64,000 nucleotides of DNA from Lysobacterales bacterium (GTDB lineage: Bacteria; Pseudomonadota; Gammaproteobacteria; Xanthomonadales; Xanthomonadaceae): the NCBI GenBank assembly GCA_017302135.1, contig JAFLDZ010000006.1:98706-162705 (forward strand), in the 5' to 3' direction. This document shows, in pieces, positions 36,619 to 46,347 of the stretch. The first letter of the stretch is position 1, and each line of letters starts with the position of its first letter. The position numbers were made by a program, and so were the translations under genes. Under the pieces are notes generated by a model. It was not told the DNA's origin. It saw nothing but the letters and a program-made list of their open reading frames with translations, and ran no database searches.

Positions 36619-37950
36619 ATGTCTGCAGATCTGTCCCGTCTCTATGCCGATCATCTCGCCATCCAACGCACGCGCGCCGATGCGGCACTGGCGCGCGGCG
36701 GCTTCGATCACCTGGTCGTGCCCAGCGGTACGCAGCATTACCAGGTCTTCGACGACCGCGATTATCCGTACGCGGTCAATCCGCATTTCAAGGCCTGGCT
36801 GCCATTGACCAACACGCCCGGCAGTTGGCTGGTGTACACGCCGGGCGAGCGCCCGAAAGTGATTTATCTGCAGCCGCACGATTATTGGCACGTCGTGCCG
36901 CAGGCCCCGAACGGCGATTGGGTCGAGCACTTCGATATCCACATCATCCGCAATCCCGATGATGCCAAGCAGCATCTGCCGAAGAACGCCAACCGCTGCG
37001 CGATCCTCGGCGAAGCGCAAAGCGCGCTGGGCCAGTACGGCGCGTTCGCACCGAACAATCCGCCGCCGGTGCTGGATTACCTGCACTACCATCGCGCGTA
37101 CAAAACGCCCTACGAAATCGAGATGATGCGCGAAGCCACCCGCATCGGCGTGCGCGGCCATCGCGCCGCCGAGCGTGCATTCCACAGCGGCGCCAGCGAA
37201 TTCGGCATCCATCTCGCGTACTGCCAGGCCGCGCGCCAGGACGCCAACGACCTGCCGTACAACAACATCATCGCCCTCAACGAGCACGGCGCCGTGCTGC
37301 ATTACACCGACCGCGACCGCCAGGCGCCGCGTCCGGTGCGCAGTTTCCTCATCGATGCCGGCGGCAGCCATCGCGGCTACGCCAGCGACATCACCCGCAC
37401 CTATGCCGCCGACCCCGGCAGCGAGTTCAAGGGGATGATCGAGGCGGTCGACGCCGCGCAGTTGGCGATGTGCGCGCAGGTGCGCGCCGATACCGATTAC
37501 AGGACCATCCATCTCGATGCGCACCTCGCGCTCGCGAAGATCCTGCGCGATTTCGATCTGATCAACGTTGCGCCCGAAATCGCGGTGGAAACCGGCGTCA
37601 GCAGCGCCTTCTTCCCGCACGGCATCGGCCACGGCATCGGCCTGCAGGTGCACGAAGTCGCCGGCTTCGCGGCCTCGGATGCCGGCGGCACCATCGCCAA
37701 ACCCGAAGGTCACCCGTATCTGCGCCTCACCCGCACGCTGGAACCGGGCATGGTCGTCACCATCGAACCGGGCATCTACTTCATCGACATGCTGCTGGAT
37801 GCGCTGAAGGACAAAGGCCTCGGCCCGAGCGTGAATTGGGATCGCGTCGCTGCGTTCCGGCCGTTCGGCGGCATCCGGATCGAGGATGACGTGGTGTGTA
37901 CCGAGGGCGCGCCGATCAACCTGACGCGGGAAGGGTTCTCGAACGCGTGA
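36619..37950 (+). CDS. pepQ: Xaa-Pro dipeptidase
   Basis: M24B metallopeptidase (prolidase) that splits dipeptides with C-terminal proline. The 443 residues carry the dinuclear metal ligands in order: 'FLIDAGGSHRGYASDITRTY' (Asp, Asp), 'GIGHGIGLQVHEV' (His), 'TIEPGIYF' (Glu) and 'GGIRIEDDV' (Glu). The long N-terminal creatinase-type domain and length match E. coli PepQ. A strong hairpin follows the stop immediately. Confidence 0.94.
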   Translation: MSADLSRLYADHLAIQRTRADAALARGGFDHLVVPSGTQHYQVFDDRDYPYAVNPHFKAWLPLTNTPGSWLVYTPGERPKVIYLQPHDYWHVVPQAPNGDWVEHFDIHIIRNPDDAKQHLPKNANRCAILGEAQSALGQYGAFAPNNPPPVLDYLHYHRAYKTPYEIEMMREATRIGVRGHRAAERAFHSGASEFGIHLAYCQAARQDANDLPYNNIIALNEHGAVLHYTDRDRQAPRPVRSFLIDAGGSHRGYASDITRTYAADPGSEFKGMIEAVDAAQLAMCAQVRADTDYRTIHLDAHLALAKILRDFDLINVAPEIAVETGVSSAFFPHGIGHGIGLQVHEVAGFAASDAGGTIAKPEGHPYLRLTRTLEPGMVVTIEPGIYFIDMLLDALKDKGLGPSVNWDRVAAFRPFGGIRIEDDVVCTEGAPINLTREGFSNA

Positions 37951-37979
37951 CCTCTCCTTGCGCGATGCGCAAGGGGAGG
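37951..37979. terminator. Strong hairpin after pepQ
   Basis: CCTCTCCTTGCGC pairs with GCGCAAGGGGAGG around GAT, a 13-bp stem with one wobble, starting at the base after the pepQ stop. The following sequence lacks a T run nearby, though seven Ts occur at about 38093. The rest of the gap up to 38279 (about 300 bp) shows no gene. Confidence 0.5.
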
Positions 37980-38279
37980 GTAGAGGCGTCGCGATTTCTG
38001 CAAGGCCCGAGAAAAGCGAAGATGCGGGATGTCCGCGTGTACGGCCATGACCATACGGGCACTGCTTTGTGATCTTCCGATAGCAGCAAGCAATTTTTTT
38101 CCGATGCCGGTCCGGTTTCGCCCGGATACGGCGTTGATGATGTCTGTGCGCTCAAGAAGCATCTAATCGCTGCCGCGAAAGCGGCGGGCACGCTGCTGTG
38201 CCGGCGCGTTTTCGCGATGCGAGGACGCTGGCTAGGGCGACATCACATCAACCGCAACTTTCCATCGGAAGGAGTTTTC

Positions 38280-40502
38280 ATGCATCTGCGCGTCCTGACC
38301 TACAACGTCCAGTGTCGGCCGATCGTCGACAACGTCGACCCCGGCGTTCGCGCCGAAGAGATCGCGCGTCGCATCGCGGCATCGCATTGGGATTACGATA
38401 TCGTCTGTCTGAATGAAGTATTCGTAGACACAGCCCGCGAAAAGTTCGTCGCCGGGCTCAAGACCAAGTATCCGCATTACGTCGAAAGCATCGGCGGCGA
38501 GCGCGGTTTCGTATCGTCGCTGGCTGATACGGACAGCGCGGGTTTCGTCGCGCTTTCCGTCGGTCTTCGTGTCCTCACACTGGGGTTGGCCGACCTGTTC
38601 GGAACATCGCAGGACAGCGGGCTGATGTTGTTCAGCCGTTTCCCGTTCGATCGGAAGCCCAATCCAGACGATGCGGCGGCCACGCTTCCGGCCCTCAACT
38701 GGAAGCCCTACTCGCAGCGCGCCAACGACGATGCGCTTTCCGAAAAGGGTGCGTTGGCGATCCGCCTGCTGTTGCCCAGCGGCGACAAATACGTCGTCAG
38801 CGCCACCCACATGCAGGCCAGCGACAAGGACGATGAAGAGGATGCCGAGATCCGTCTTTCGCAGTTCGAAGAGGCGTGGGCCAATCTGCGGCCGCTGCTG
38901 TCGGAAGGCAGCAGTCAATACGATTTCGCGCATTGCGGCGACGTGAACGTCAACGGAGCGATGAGCCTGCCGGATGCCGGCGACGCAGGCACCGAATGGA
39001 AGGCACGCTTCGCGCAGCCGATCAGCGGCCCCGCAGACTATTGGGATGCGGTCGCCTTCGAGCAGAGCCCGCATCTGTGGGAATACCGCAGCGGCGGTCT
39101 GATCCATCCGGTGGATCCCGGCATCACCGCGCCCACGGCCAATGGCGATCGTCGTTACGACTACTTCCTGACCCGGCCGGGCACCGGCAACCGCACTTTG
39201 CAGCATGCCTTCATCGATCATCCGCTGTGCGTGACGGCGAAGACGCTGTCGTTCACCAGCGACCATTGGCCGGTGGTCGCCGATTTCATGCCCGATCATC
39301 GCGGTCCGGGCACCAGCGCCGCGCGCGGCATTCCCGTGATCTGCGACGAAACCTCGCCATCCTTCGGCACCAGCGGCAGACTGCGCGCCGGCGAGATCGA
39401 CTGGTTCTGCGTGCTCAAACCGGGGACCTACGAATTCGCGACGTTCGGCGCCGACATCACGCTGTACGGCGAGGACAATCTCAGTCGACCCCTGGCGATC
39501 TACCAGACCTTGGATCGCGGCGCCGAACGCAGCGTCAAGTACCTGCTGCCGGATGCGCCGGTGTTCGTGAAGATGCAGTCGGCCGATCGCCATGCGATGC
39601 CGGATTACGCCTTGAACGTGCGTCGCTTTCTCGGTACCAGCCTGAGTGATGCGATCGGACTGGTGCGTCGGAAAACGGAAACATCGAATCACCGCATCGG
39701 CGTGCCCAACAGCGATTACGAATGCCGCCTGGGCGACGGCGAAGCGGTGGTGGACGCGCGCTACTTCGAGTTCGACGTCCTGCCCACGACGAGCGGGAAA
39801 CCGCAGCATGTCCGTCTGACCGGCGTATCCAGCAGCGGTGGTTCGCCGATGCGCCTGATCATCGGCCAGCAGGTCGCGCCGGACGTGCTCGATGTCATGG
39901 CGAATACCATTTATATGACAGGCGCGTTCTCGATGTCGGTCGAGCTGAAGGCAGGCCATTATTTCGTGGTCGCGCAGCGTCAGCCGGGCAGTGGCTTTGC
40001 AGGCTCGGATTTCTCGCTGTCGTGGGACTCGAATGTGTCGGTGCTCTACATGCCGGCTGCGTACGACAAGGTCGGCAATGTTGGCGAGTTCAATCCCCTG
40101 GCCGGGCTTCCGCCGCCGGATGGGATCAAATTGACATGCATCGAGGAAACCGACAGTCCCCTCGATATCGGCGCGGACGATATCGCGGTGGAACTGCTTG
40201 CCGACGGCGTGAGCATCGTCACCATACCGAACAGCGAACTGGGCAATTTCGACAGCAACGACATTCGTTGGCTCGATCCGTGGATCTCGTCGCCCATCAC
40301 TTATGTCGATCGGCTGCAGCTCAGGTTCTTCGAAGAAGACACCTTCGTCGACGACCCGGGCAGCGTCGAATTTCCCGTCGCCGCCAAATATCGCAGCGGC
40401 GGACGCCCGGTCGACAAGCGACTCAAGGCGGACGCGGTGGTCGTGACGGAACGCGCGGACTTCAGCGGCGGCACGTATGCATTGACCCTGACCTTGGCGT
40501 GA
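38280..40502 (+). CDS. Endonuclease/exonuclease/phosphatase-fold enzyme (sphingomyelinase or DNase I type) with long C-terminal part
   Basis: A 740-residue protein. Residues ~1-345 form an EEP-superfamily catalytic domain with 'LRVLTYNVQCRP', metal Glu in 'CLNEVFVD', 'CGDVNVNG' and the terminal 'SDHWPVVADF' (Asp-His). The big insert and 'DYFLTRPG' resemble bacterial sphingomyelinase C more than a nuclease; this cannot be settled by eye. The ~390 C-terminal residues are beta-rich and not recognised. No signal peptide is visible. RBS AAGGAG precedes the ATG. First of three co-directional genes with no known family neighbours. Confidence 0.8.
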   Translation: MHLRVLTYNVQCRPIVDNVDPGVRAEEIARRIAASHWDYDIVCLNEVFVDTAREKFVAGLKTKYPHYVESIGGERGFVSSLADTDSAGFVALSVGLRVLTLGLADLFGTSQDSGLMLFSRFPFDRKPNPDDAAATLPALNWKPYSQRANDDALSEKGALAIRLLLPSGDKYVVSATHMQASDKDDEEDAEIRLSQFEEAWANLRPLLSEGSSQYDFAHCGDVNVNGAMSLPDAGDAGTEWKARFAQPISGPADYWDAVAFEQSPHLWEYRSGGLIHPVDPGITAPTANGDRRYDYFLTRPGTGNRTLQHAFIDHPLCVTAKTLSFTSDHWPVVADFMPDHRGPGTSAARGIPVICDETSPSFGTSGRLRAGEIDWFCVLKPGTYEFATFGADITLYGEDNLSRPLAIYQTLDRGAERSVKYLLPDAPVFVKMQSADRHAMPDYALNVRRFLGTSLSDAIGLVRRKTETSNHRIGVPNSDYECRLGDGEAVVDARYFEFDVLPTTSGKPQHVRLTGVSSSGGSPMRLIIGQQVAPDVLDVMANTIYMTGAFSMSVELKAGHYFVVAQRQPGSGFAGSDFSLSWDSNVSVLYMPAAYDKVGNVGEFNPLAGLPPPDGIKLTCIEETDSPLDIGADDIAVELLADGVSIVTIPNSELGNFDSNDIRWLDPWISSPITYVDRLQLRFFEEDTFVDDPGSVEFPVAAKYRSGGRPVDKRLKADAVVVTERADFSGGTYALTLTLA

Positions 40503-40656
40503 TGCCCCCGGTCCTCGGGCCATCCTGCGGACAGGCCATGTCCGCATTCATCGCTGTTCGCCGTTCGTCCACTGGAGATGGCAGATTTCCGCTGTCATCT
40601 CCGGAGCGCTCGCATTGCGCGGGTCCGGGTCAAACCGCGTCGGTTTCGAGGGAGTG

Positions 40657-41691
40657 ATGTCGATGGGTCTGTTCAAGCGCCTGTGCGCGTTGTTGCTTGC
40701 CGCTTTTCTGGCGATTCTCTACGGATGGATTCCGGCGCTGATCGCGCTGGTGCGCGAGTTGATCCGGAATTGCCGCCTGTCCAAGGCGCGTCGTGATCTT
40801 CCCGACCGGCAGGGGAAAGCCGCGGCGTCGCCATGCGTGCCGATCAGCGATCCGGCTCTGAAGCGTCCGGACCCGATGATCTATTCGCAGTTCTATCTGA
40901 TGAGCCAAGGGCTTGCCGTCACCTGGGACAATCCGGATATCGTTCTGGAGCGCAATGGCGCACCGGTGTCTTCGGGCGATCTTCTTCCCGATACCGAATA
41001 CGAGATCGTCGCGCGCATCTGGAACAATTCCACCGAAGCGCCGGTGATCGGTTTGTCGGTGGAATTTTCCTTCCTGAGTTTCGGCGCCGGTACGGTGTCC
41101 AACTTCATCGGCAAGACGCACGTGAATCTCGGCGTGAAGGGCGGCGTGGATCACCCGGCCTTTGCGCGCATGAAGTGGCGAACGCCTGCGCAAGTCGGGC
41201 ACTACTGTCTGCGGACCGCGTTCGAGTGGCTGGACGATCTCAACCCGTACAACAACCTCGGCCAGGAAAACACGAATGTGGCCGAAGCCCACTCGCCGGC
41301 CGAATTCACGTTCACGCTGCGCAACGACGATCGAGAGCGGCATGCGTTCCGCTTCGAAGTGGATGCCTACACGATTCCGCCGCGTCGAGACTGCGAACGC
41401 AAGCCGCCGCCGCGCGACGTTGCCGATGGCGACGTCACGATATCGCGGCTGCGGCCGGGGACGGTGTTGCGCGTGCCCGCCGAACACGACCGGAAGCATC
41501 ATCCGTTACCGGCCGGCTGGACGGTGACGTTCGAACCGGAGACGGTGGTTCTCGCTCACGACCAGTCGATTGCGGTCAAAGTCGTGGTCGTTCCGCCGGA
41601 CGATTTCGTCGGCAGCAGATCGCTGAATTTCAATGCCTTCCACGAGCACGGTCTTGCCGGTGGCGTGACCGTCGAAATCAAGAAGAACTAG
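40657..41691 (+). CDS. Membrane-anchored beta-rich protein of unknown function
   Basis: A 344-residue protein with one N-terminal hydrophobic helix ('LCALLLAAFLAILYGWIPALIALV') then a basic stretch and a mainly beta domain. The domain reads like CARDB/Ig-type adhesion modules ('SSGDLLPDTEYEIVARIWNN', 'FTFTLRNDDRERHAFRFEVD'). I recognise no family with confidence. GAGGGAG precedes it; ATG at 40663 has better spacing and could be the true start. It sits between the EEP enzyme gene and a multi-pass membrane gene, 13 bp before the latter. Confidence 0.7.
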   Translation: MSMGLFKRLCALLLAAFLAILYGWIPALIALVRELIRNCRLSKARRDLPDRQGKAAASPCVPISDPALKRPDPMIYSQFYLMSQGLAVTWDNPDIVLERNGAPVSSGDLLPDTEYEIVARIWNNSTEAPVIGLSVEFSFLSFGAGTVSNFIGKTHVNLGVKGGVDHPAFARMKWRTPAQVGHYCLRTAFEWLDDLNPYNNLGQENTNVAEAHSPAEFTFTLRNDDRERHAFRFEVDAYTIPPRRDCERKPPPRDVADGDVTISRLRPGTVLRVPAEHDRKHHPLPAGWTVTFEPETVVLAHDQSIAVKVVVVPPDDFVGSRSLNFNAFHEHGLAGGVTVEIKKN

Positions 41692-41704
41692 CGAAGGAAC
41701 CGCC

Positions 41705-42784
41705 ATGGCTTTTCGACAATTCACGAACTGCGTTTCGCCCGGCAACTACATCGGCAAGGGGATCGGCCAGACGATCGTGGGCGCGGCGATCGGTGCCATT
41801 CCGTTGATCATCGCGCTCGCTGCCGGCGTGCCTGCAGGGCCGGCGGTGCTGATCGGCATGATTGCGGCGGTCATGGCGGTGCTCGCGTACTGCCGTTGGT
41901 GGCTGTACGACCGGTTGATCTGTCTGGGCGGCGACGTTTGTGCCGTCGGGCGTCTGCTCACTGTGGAGCCGCCATCGGGGAAATCCGGTCTGGATGCGTT
42001 CGATACCGATTACAGCATCAACCTTCTGCTGGCGCCGCATGCCATCGGTGCGGATCAAGCCACCGTCGAAAGCGACGGGCTGCAGGGCCATCTGATCAAG
42101 AACCAGCAGTCCATCAAGGATCTCGACCTCGACTTCAGGGGCGAGACCAGCCGGCTTTCCGCGTCGGATCCGGCTTCGGCCATCCTGCATGCGGAATTCG
42201 AGGGTGGTGGCGTGTACAAGCTGATGCTGGTCTGTCTCGCCCTGCTTGGCTACCTGACCGTCGCGACGGTCGCCTCGGCGATCATCTGCGCGATTCCGAT
42301 CATCGGCTGGGTGGCCTGTCTGATCATTTCCCTGATCTTCGCCGCCATCGCTGGCGGAATTCTTGCCATGGGCATGGCGAATGCCTTGAAGGACACCGGA
42401 AACCCCGCCGACGCCAGCGAACATCTGGGCAATCTCGAGCAGGGGACGGACCTGCTCGCGGTGCGCGGCACGTGGGTGTTCGATACCGCGCACGAAGGCT
42501 GGAACGAGATCCATCCGATCAAGCATTGCCAACGGATCGGGAAGTGGGAAGGCTCGTGGGAGAAAGCGTTCGATACGATTCGCGACAAGGTGCCGGCCGG
42601 CACCCAGGTCGATGCCGCGCTGTACGCGAAGTTCTGGTGCGAGGCGATCGCCAGCGCCGGGTCTCCGCTGACGCATGGCGAACAGGCGAAGCCGCAGAAC
42701 CAATGGACCATCCATCCGGTGATCGATGGATGCGTTCCACGCGATGAGCCCGATACGCACGAGGAGCCCGATCCGATTCATTGA
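41705..42784 (+). CDS. Multi-pass membrane protein of unknown function
   Basis: A 359-residue protein with two hydrophobic segments near the N-terminus (~20-60, 'IGAIPLIIALAAGVPAGPAV') and two more at ~175-235 ('LMLVCLALLGYLTVATVASA', 'IIGWVACLIISLIFAAIAGG'). Soluble stretches lie between and after them; the C-terminal ~120 residues hold 'RGTWVFDTAHEGWNEIHPIK'. The opening 'FTNCVSPGNYIGKGIGQTI' is distinctive. No family recognised. RBS AAGGAA at good spacing. Last gene of the cassette started by the EEP enzyme. Confidence 0.72.
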   Translation: MAFRQFTNCVSPGNYIGKGIGQTIVGAAIGAIPLIIALAAGVPAGPAVLIGMIAAVMAVLAYCRWWLYDRLICLGGDVCAVGRLLTVEPPSGKSGLDAFDTDYSINLLLAPHAIGADQATVESDGLQGHLIKNQQSIKDLDLDFRGETSRLSASDPASAILHAEFEGGGVYKLMLVCLALLGYLTVATVASAIICAIPIIGWVACLIISLIFAAIAGGILAMGMANALKDTGNPADASEHLGNLEQGTDLLAVRGTWVFDTAHEGWNEIHPIKHCQRIGKWEGSWEKAFDTIRDKVPAGTQVDAALYAKFWCEAIASAGSPLTHGEQAKPQNQWTIHPVIDGCVPRDEPDTHEEPDPIH

Positions 42785-42814
42785 GCGTGTTTGCGTCGCT
42801 CCCACTGTCGCAAT

Positions 42815-42835
42815 GGCGGGCCAATGCCCGCCCTA
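42815..42835. repeat. REP palindrome overlapping a stop codon
   Basis: GGCGGGC-CAAT-GCCCGCC followed by CTA. The CTA is the reverse complement of the TAG stop of the Y-family polymerase gene, so the element is embedded in the gene end. It lies between two convergent genes. Confidence 0.7.
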
Positions 42836-44194
42836 TGCGCGTTTTCCGGGTTTATGGCCTTTTTCGCGGGCTTCGCGATGCGCGGTTTCGGCGAGGACCT
42901 TGAACTGGCGTTCGCGTTTGAGCCACAGCTCGTTGTTCGTATCTTCCTCGACATCCGTTTGCGGGATCTGGCCGAAGGCGATGCGCATCGGGGCGGCCTG
43001 CTGCGACAGTGCGTGCTGCATCGCGCCGAAGTAGAGCGCGTTGTTGCCGTAGCGCTGGTTGATCTTGTCGAGGACCGCGCTCGTTTCCCGGCTGCGCCGG
43101 CGTTCGGGCATGAGCTCGCCGCTGAGTTGGCCGCGCGGTTCCAGATGCACCAGGGTCACCGCCACCGACAGCGGCGGGTAGCGCTTCGGGTTCCAGCGGC
43201 CGTTGGCGAGGGCGCGCTCCAGGGCTTCGAGTTCGTGGCCGAGGAGTTTCAGGAATGTCGGGGTGTCATCGATCGGTGCGAACGAGAGGTCGCGTTCGAA
43301 GCGTTTGTCCATGCCCACGAAGCGCATGCGGATCGCGAGACCGCCGGCGAGGAAGGCTTCCTTGCGCAGGCGCATCGCGGCTTTCGCCAGCAGTTTGAAC
43401 AGCACCGAACGCGCGCCGTCGTAGTTGCGCAGTTCTGGACCCAGCACATGCGAATGCCCGACCGAGCCGCGCTGGCTTTCGCGCCTGGGCAGATGATGGC
43501 CACGCAGTTGCAGCCAGTAGCGGTCGCCTTCGACGCTGCCCCACGCGGCGCGCAGGTGGTCGCGGGTGGCGGCGCACAGGTGTTCGGTCGTGCGGATCCC
43601 GGCGCGATGCAGGCGCCGCTCCATCGACGGACCGATGCCGCAGAAATCGCGCAGCTCCAGTGCATGCAGCGCGTGCGGCAGATCGGCCATTTCCAGCACC
43701 GTCAGCCCGTCGGGTTTGCGCATGTCCGATGCGGTCTTGGCGAGGAATTCATTGGGCGCGATGCCGATCGAACAGCGGATCGCGTCGAATCCGCGATCGA
43801 GCAGGGTGCGTTTGATGTTGCCGGCGATGGCTTCGGCATGCTCGCGCTGGCGCTCGCGGCCGAGCAGCCAGCACGGCACTTCATCGATGGAGCCGGGTTT
43901 GTCGTGCGGGATGCAATCGCCGATGGCATCCATCAGCTGGTGGTGCACTTCGACATAGCGCGCGGGCCGGCCTTCCAGCAGCACGATGTCCGGACACTTC
44001 TCGCGCGCTTCCCACACCGGCGTACCGGTTTTCACGCCGAAGGCCTTGGCCTCGTAGCTCGCCGCGATGCAGCAGGTGGTCTCCGCCATCACCGGCACCA
44101 CGCCGACCGGACGGCCGCGCAGCCGAGGGTCGTCCTGCTGCTCCACCGAGGCGAAGTAGGAATTGAAGTCGACGAAGAGGCAGCGCAGGGTCAT
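42833..44194 (-). CDS. Y-family DNA polymerase
   Basis: A 453-residue translesion polymerase of the DinB/UmuC/ImuB superfamily. The palm metal motifs are visible as 'LFVDFNSYFASVEQQDDP' and 'GSIDEVPCWLL', with intact acidic residues, so it should be active. The thumb HhH reads 'DFCGIGPSMERRLHRAGI'. It is longer than DinB in the little-finger region and resembles the DUF4113-less UmuC-like xanthomonad proteins. No LexA box was identified upstream. It faces away from rpiA, with a REP at each side of the locus. Confidence 0.88.
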   Translation of the reverse strand: MTLRCLFVDFNSYFASVEQQDDPRLRGRPVGVVPVMAETTCCIAASYEAKAFGVKTGTPVWEAREKCPDIVLLEGRPARYVEVHHQLMDAIGDCIPHDKPGSIDEVPCWLLGRERQREHAEAIAGNIKRTLLDRGFDAIRCSIGIAPNEFLAKTASDMRKPDGLTVLEMADLPHALHALELRDFCGIGPSMERRLHRAGIRTTEHLCAATRDHLRAAWGSVEGDRYWLQLRGHHLPRRESQRGSVGHSHVLGPELRNYDGARSVLFKLLAKAAMRLRKEAFLAGGLAIRMRFVGMDKRFERDLSFAPIDDTPTFLKLLGHELEALERALANGRWNPKRYPPLSVAVTLVHLEPRGQLSGELMPERRRSRETSAVLDKINQRYGNNALYFGAMQHALSQQAAPMRIAFGQIPQTDVEEDTNNELWLKRERQFKVLAETAHREAREKGHKPGKRA

Positions 44195-44279
44195 GGGGCG
44201 GTGAGTCGTCAGCCGCGCGTCCGCCCCAACGGGCCGTGCGGAACAGGTGGTGACGCGAACCCGGTCGCCGGAGCCGGGG

Positions 44280-44300
44280 TAGGGCGGGCTTGAGCCCGCC
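44280..44300. repeat. REP palindrome (TAGGGCGGGC type)
   Basis: TA then GGGCGGGCT-TG-AGCCCGCC, an 8-bp stem of the same family as 20098 and 42815, in the 200-bp gap between the polymerase start and the rpiA stop. The remainder of the gap shows nothing else. Confidence 0.7.
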
Positions 44301-44394
44301 GCTGGCCATCAGTATCGCACCGAAGAAACGCCGCCCGTACGGGAAGGGCTTCAGTTTCGGTCAGGCAGGGCGCGTGTCCGTGCCTCAAAGCCTC

Positions 44395-45042
44395 CTACAA
44401 CACGATGGGCGGATCGCCACCGACAATCAACACGTCGGCCGGACGACGCGCGAACAGGCCGACGCTGACGACGCCGGGCACCTGGTTCAGGTTGCGCTCC
44501 ATACCCACCGGGTCGGTGATGGCGAGGCCGTGGATGTCGATGATCCAGTTGCCGTTGTCGGTGACCACGCCATCGCGCCACACCGGCTGGCCGCCGGTCA
44601 GGCGCACGATTTCGCGGCCGACCAGACTGCGCGCCATCGGCACGACTTCCACCGGCAGCGGAAAGCGACCGAGGATGCCGACCTGTTTGCTCGGGTCGAC
44701 GATGCATACGAACAGTTTGCTGGCTTCGGCGATGATTTTTTCGCGGGTGAGCGCCGCGCCGCCGCCCTTGATCAGGCGTTTGTGGCCGTCGCATTCGTCG
44801 GCCCCGTCCACATACAGCGGCAGCGGGCCGGTGTTGTTGAGTTCGAGCACGTCGATGCCGTGCTTGCGCAACTGTGCGGAGCTTTGTTCGGAGCTGGAGA
44901 CGGCGCCTGCGATGCGGTGTTTCATGCCGGCGAGGCCATCGATGAAGTGGGCGACCGTGGAGCCGGTGCCGACGCCGACGATCATGCCGTCTTCAATGTA
45001 GTCGAGGGCCTTGAGTGCGGCCAGTTTCTTCGCTTCTGACAT
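44395..45042 (-). CDS. rpiA: Ribose-5-phosphate isomerase A
   Basis: Interconverts ribose-5-phosphate and ribulose-5-phosphate in the pentose phosphate pathway. The 215 residues show '[19 protein letters not shown]', '[10 protein letters not shown]' and '[12 protein letters not shown]' with catalytic residues intact. The ATG at 45042 gives the usual N-terminus. It is 7 bp downstream of the EVE gene on the same strand and closes the zapA-6S-fau-EVE-rpiA run. Confidence 0.96.
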   Translation of the reverse strand: MSEAKKLAALKALDYIEDGMIVGVGTGSTVAHFIDGLAGMKHRIAGAVSSSEQSSAQLRKHGIDVLELNNTGPLPLYVDGADECDGHKRLIKGGGAALTREKIIAEASKLFVCIVDPSKQVGILGRFPLPVEVVPMARSLVGREIVRLTGGQPVWRDGVVTDNGNWIIDIHGLAITDPVGMERNLNQVPGVVSVGLFARRPADVLIVGGDPPIVL

Positions 45043-45049
45043 GGGGGAA

Positions 45050-45517
45050 TTACTCGAGGGAGAGAATGATTTTCCACTGCGCCGCAGTGACGGGCAGCAC
45101 GGAGAGTCGGTTTCCCTTCCGGATGAGCGCGAACTCTTCGCCGAGCCTGTCGGTCTGTCCGCGGATGTCGTCGAGCGTGATCGCGCGTTCGAGCGTGCGC
45201 ACGTAGCCCACGTCGACCAGATCCCAGCGCGGTTCTTCGCGCTTGGATTTCTCGTCGAAATATTTCGATTCCTGGTCGAACTGGGTCGGGTCCGGATACG
45301 CGGTGGCCGCGACTTCGGCGAGGCCGTACACGCCCGGCACATCGGCGTTGGAGTGATAGAACAACACGCCGTCGCCGAGTCGCATGCTGCGCATGAAATT
45401 GCGCGCCTGGTAGTTGCGCACGCCGGTCCACGGTTCCACGCCGACGCGGGCGAGGTCGTCGATGGAGAAATCCTCGGGTTCGGATTTCATCAGCCAATAG
45501 TGTTTGCGGGCGGTCAT
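45050..45517 (-). CDS. EVE domain protein
   Basis: A 155-residue single-domain EVE (PUA/YTH-like) protein. The opening '[17 protein letters not shown]' and '[19 protein letters not shown]' and the pocket strand '[16 protein letters not shown]' are the family hallmarks. EVE/YTH relatives bind modified bases in DNA or RNA; the ligand here is unknown. It overlaps fau by 4 bp (ATGA), so it is co-translated with a folate enzyme. Confidence 0.93.
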   Translation of the reverse strand: MTARKHYWLMKSEPEDFSIDDLARVGVEPWTGVRNYQARNFMRSMRLGDGVLFYHSNADVPGVYGLAEVAATAYPDPTQFDQESKYFDEKSKREEPRWDLVDVGYVRTLERAITLDDIRGQTDRLGEEFALIRKGNRLSVLPVTAAQWKIILSLE

Positions 45518-46125
45518 GCGGTGGTCGCGTGCGTGTGGATGGTTTCGGATTCGGTGCAGACGGCGTCGAGCGGCACGTCCCACGGCTCGGCGGACAGCGT
45601 ATCGATGTGTTGGACTGCGAAGCCCGCGCCGACCAGCCACGGCGGTGGCGTGGGGCGGTCGCGGCGGAAGGCCAGACTGCGATCGTACCAGCCGCCGCCC
45701 ATCCCCAATCGTTGTCCCGTGCGGTCGAAACCCACCAGCGGCAGCACGATCATGGCCATCGCTTCGGCCGGCAGCGCTTCGGCTTGGACCGGTTCGGGAA
45801 TGCCGAAACGGTTGGTGGCGAGCGCTTCGCCCGGACGCCAGGGTGCGAAGCGCAGCAGGTCGTCGTCGCCCAGCACCGGCAGGCAGTAGCGCACGTCCGG
45901 CGGCAGCCGCAGTTGCCAGACATGCAGCGCGATTTCGCCGTCCATGGCCCAATAACCGGCGACGTGGCCCGCGTCGGGCGCGAACGGCAGCGCCAGCAGG
46001 CGCGCAGCGAGGGCTTCGGCGGCGGCGATGCGCGCTGCGGCCGGCAGTTGACGACGACGGTCGCGCAGCGTGTTGCGCAATGTAACGCGGTGCGCTTTGC
46101 GCAGTGCGTCGCGGTCGTCGGTCAT
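45514..46125 (-). CDS. fau: 5-formyltetrahydrofolate cyclo-ligase
   Basis: ATP-dependent conversion of 5-formyl-THF to 5,10-methenyl-THF (YgfA). The 203 residues have the family blocks 'YWAMDGEIALHVW', 'LPLVGFDRTGQRLGMGGGWY' and a basic N-terminus. The ATG at 46125 gives the expected length. As in E. coli the gene lies downstream of 6S RNA and zapA on the same strand. Here a terminator and a repeat array separate it from the RNA gene. Confidence 0.93.
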   Translation of the reverse strand: MTDDRDALRKAHRVTLRNTLRDRRRQLPAAARIAAAEALAARLLALPFAPDAGHVAGYWAMDGEIALHVWQLRLPPDVRYCLPVLGDDDLLRFAPWRPGEALATNRFGIPEPVQAEALPAEAMAMIVLPLVGFDRTGQRLGMGGGWYDRSLAFRRDRPTPPPWLVGAGFAVQHIDTLSAEPWDVPLDAVCTESETIHTHATTA

Positions 46126-46186
46126 GTCGCCTCGCGGTGGAAGGGATGTCGGGTGCGCGGTTGTCGCCGTAGCGATTGTCGCAAAC

Positions 46187-46210
46187 AAAACGCCCGCACG
46201 GGTGCGGGCG
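46187..46210 (-). terminator. Intrinsic terminator downstream of the 6S RNA unit
   Basis: On the minus strand CGCCCGCAC-CC-GTGCGGGCG is followed by TTTTGTTT, a classical rho-independent terminator. It stops transcripts coming from the 6S RNA promoter about 60 bp before fau, so fau probably has its own promoter in the short remaining gap. Confidence 0.8.
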
Positions 46211-46347
46211 TTGGTGGTGACTCGCGTTGTGGCGGTTCGCGCAATCGTTTGCGATGAGGGTTTGCGCTGGAAGCATGCGGCGAAAGCCGTTGCGATGCAT
46301 TGCGTTACGTTGCGATGATGCTTGTGTGACAGCGATGCATGGCGACA

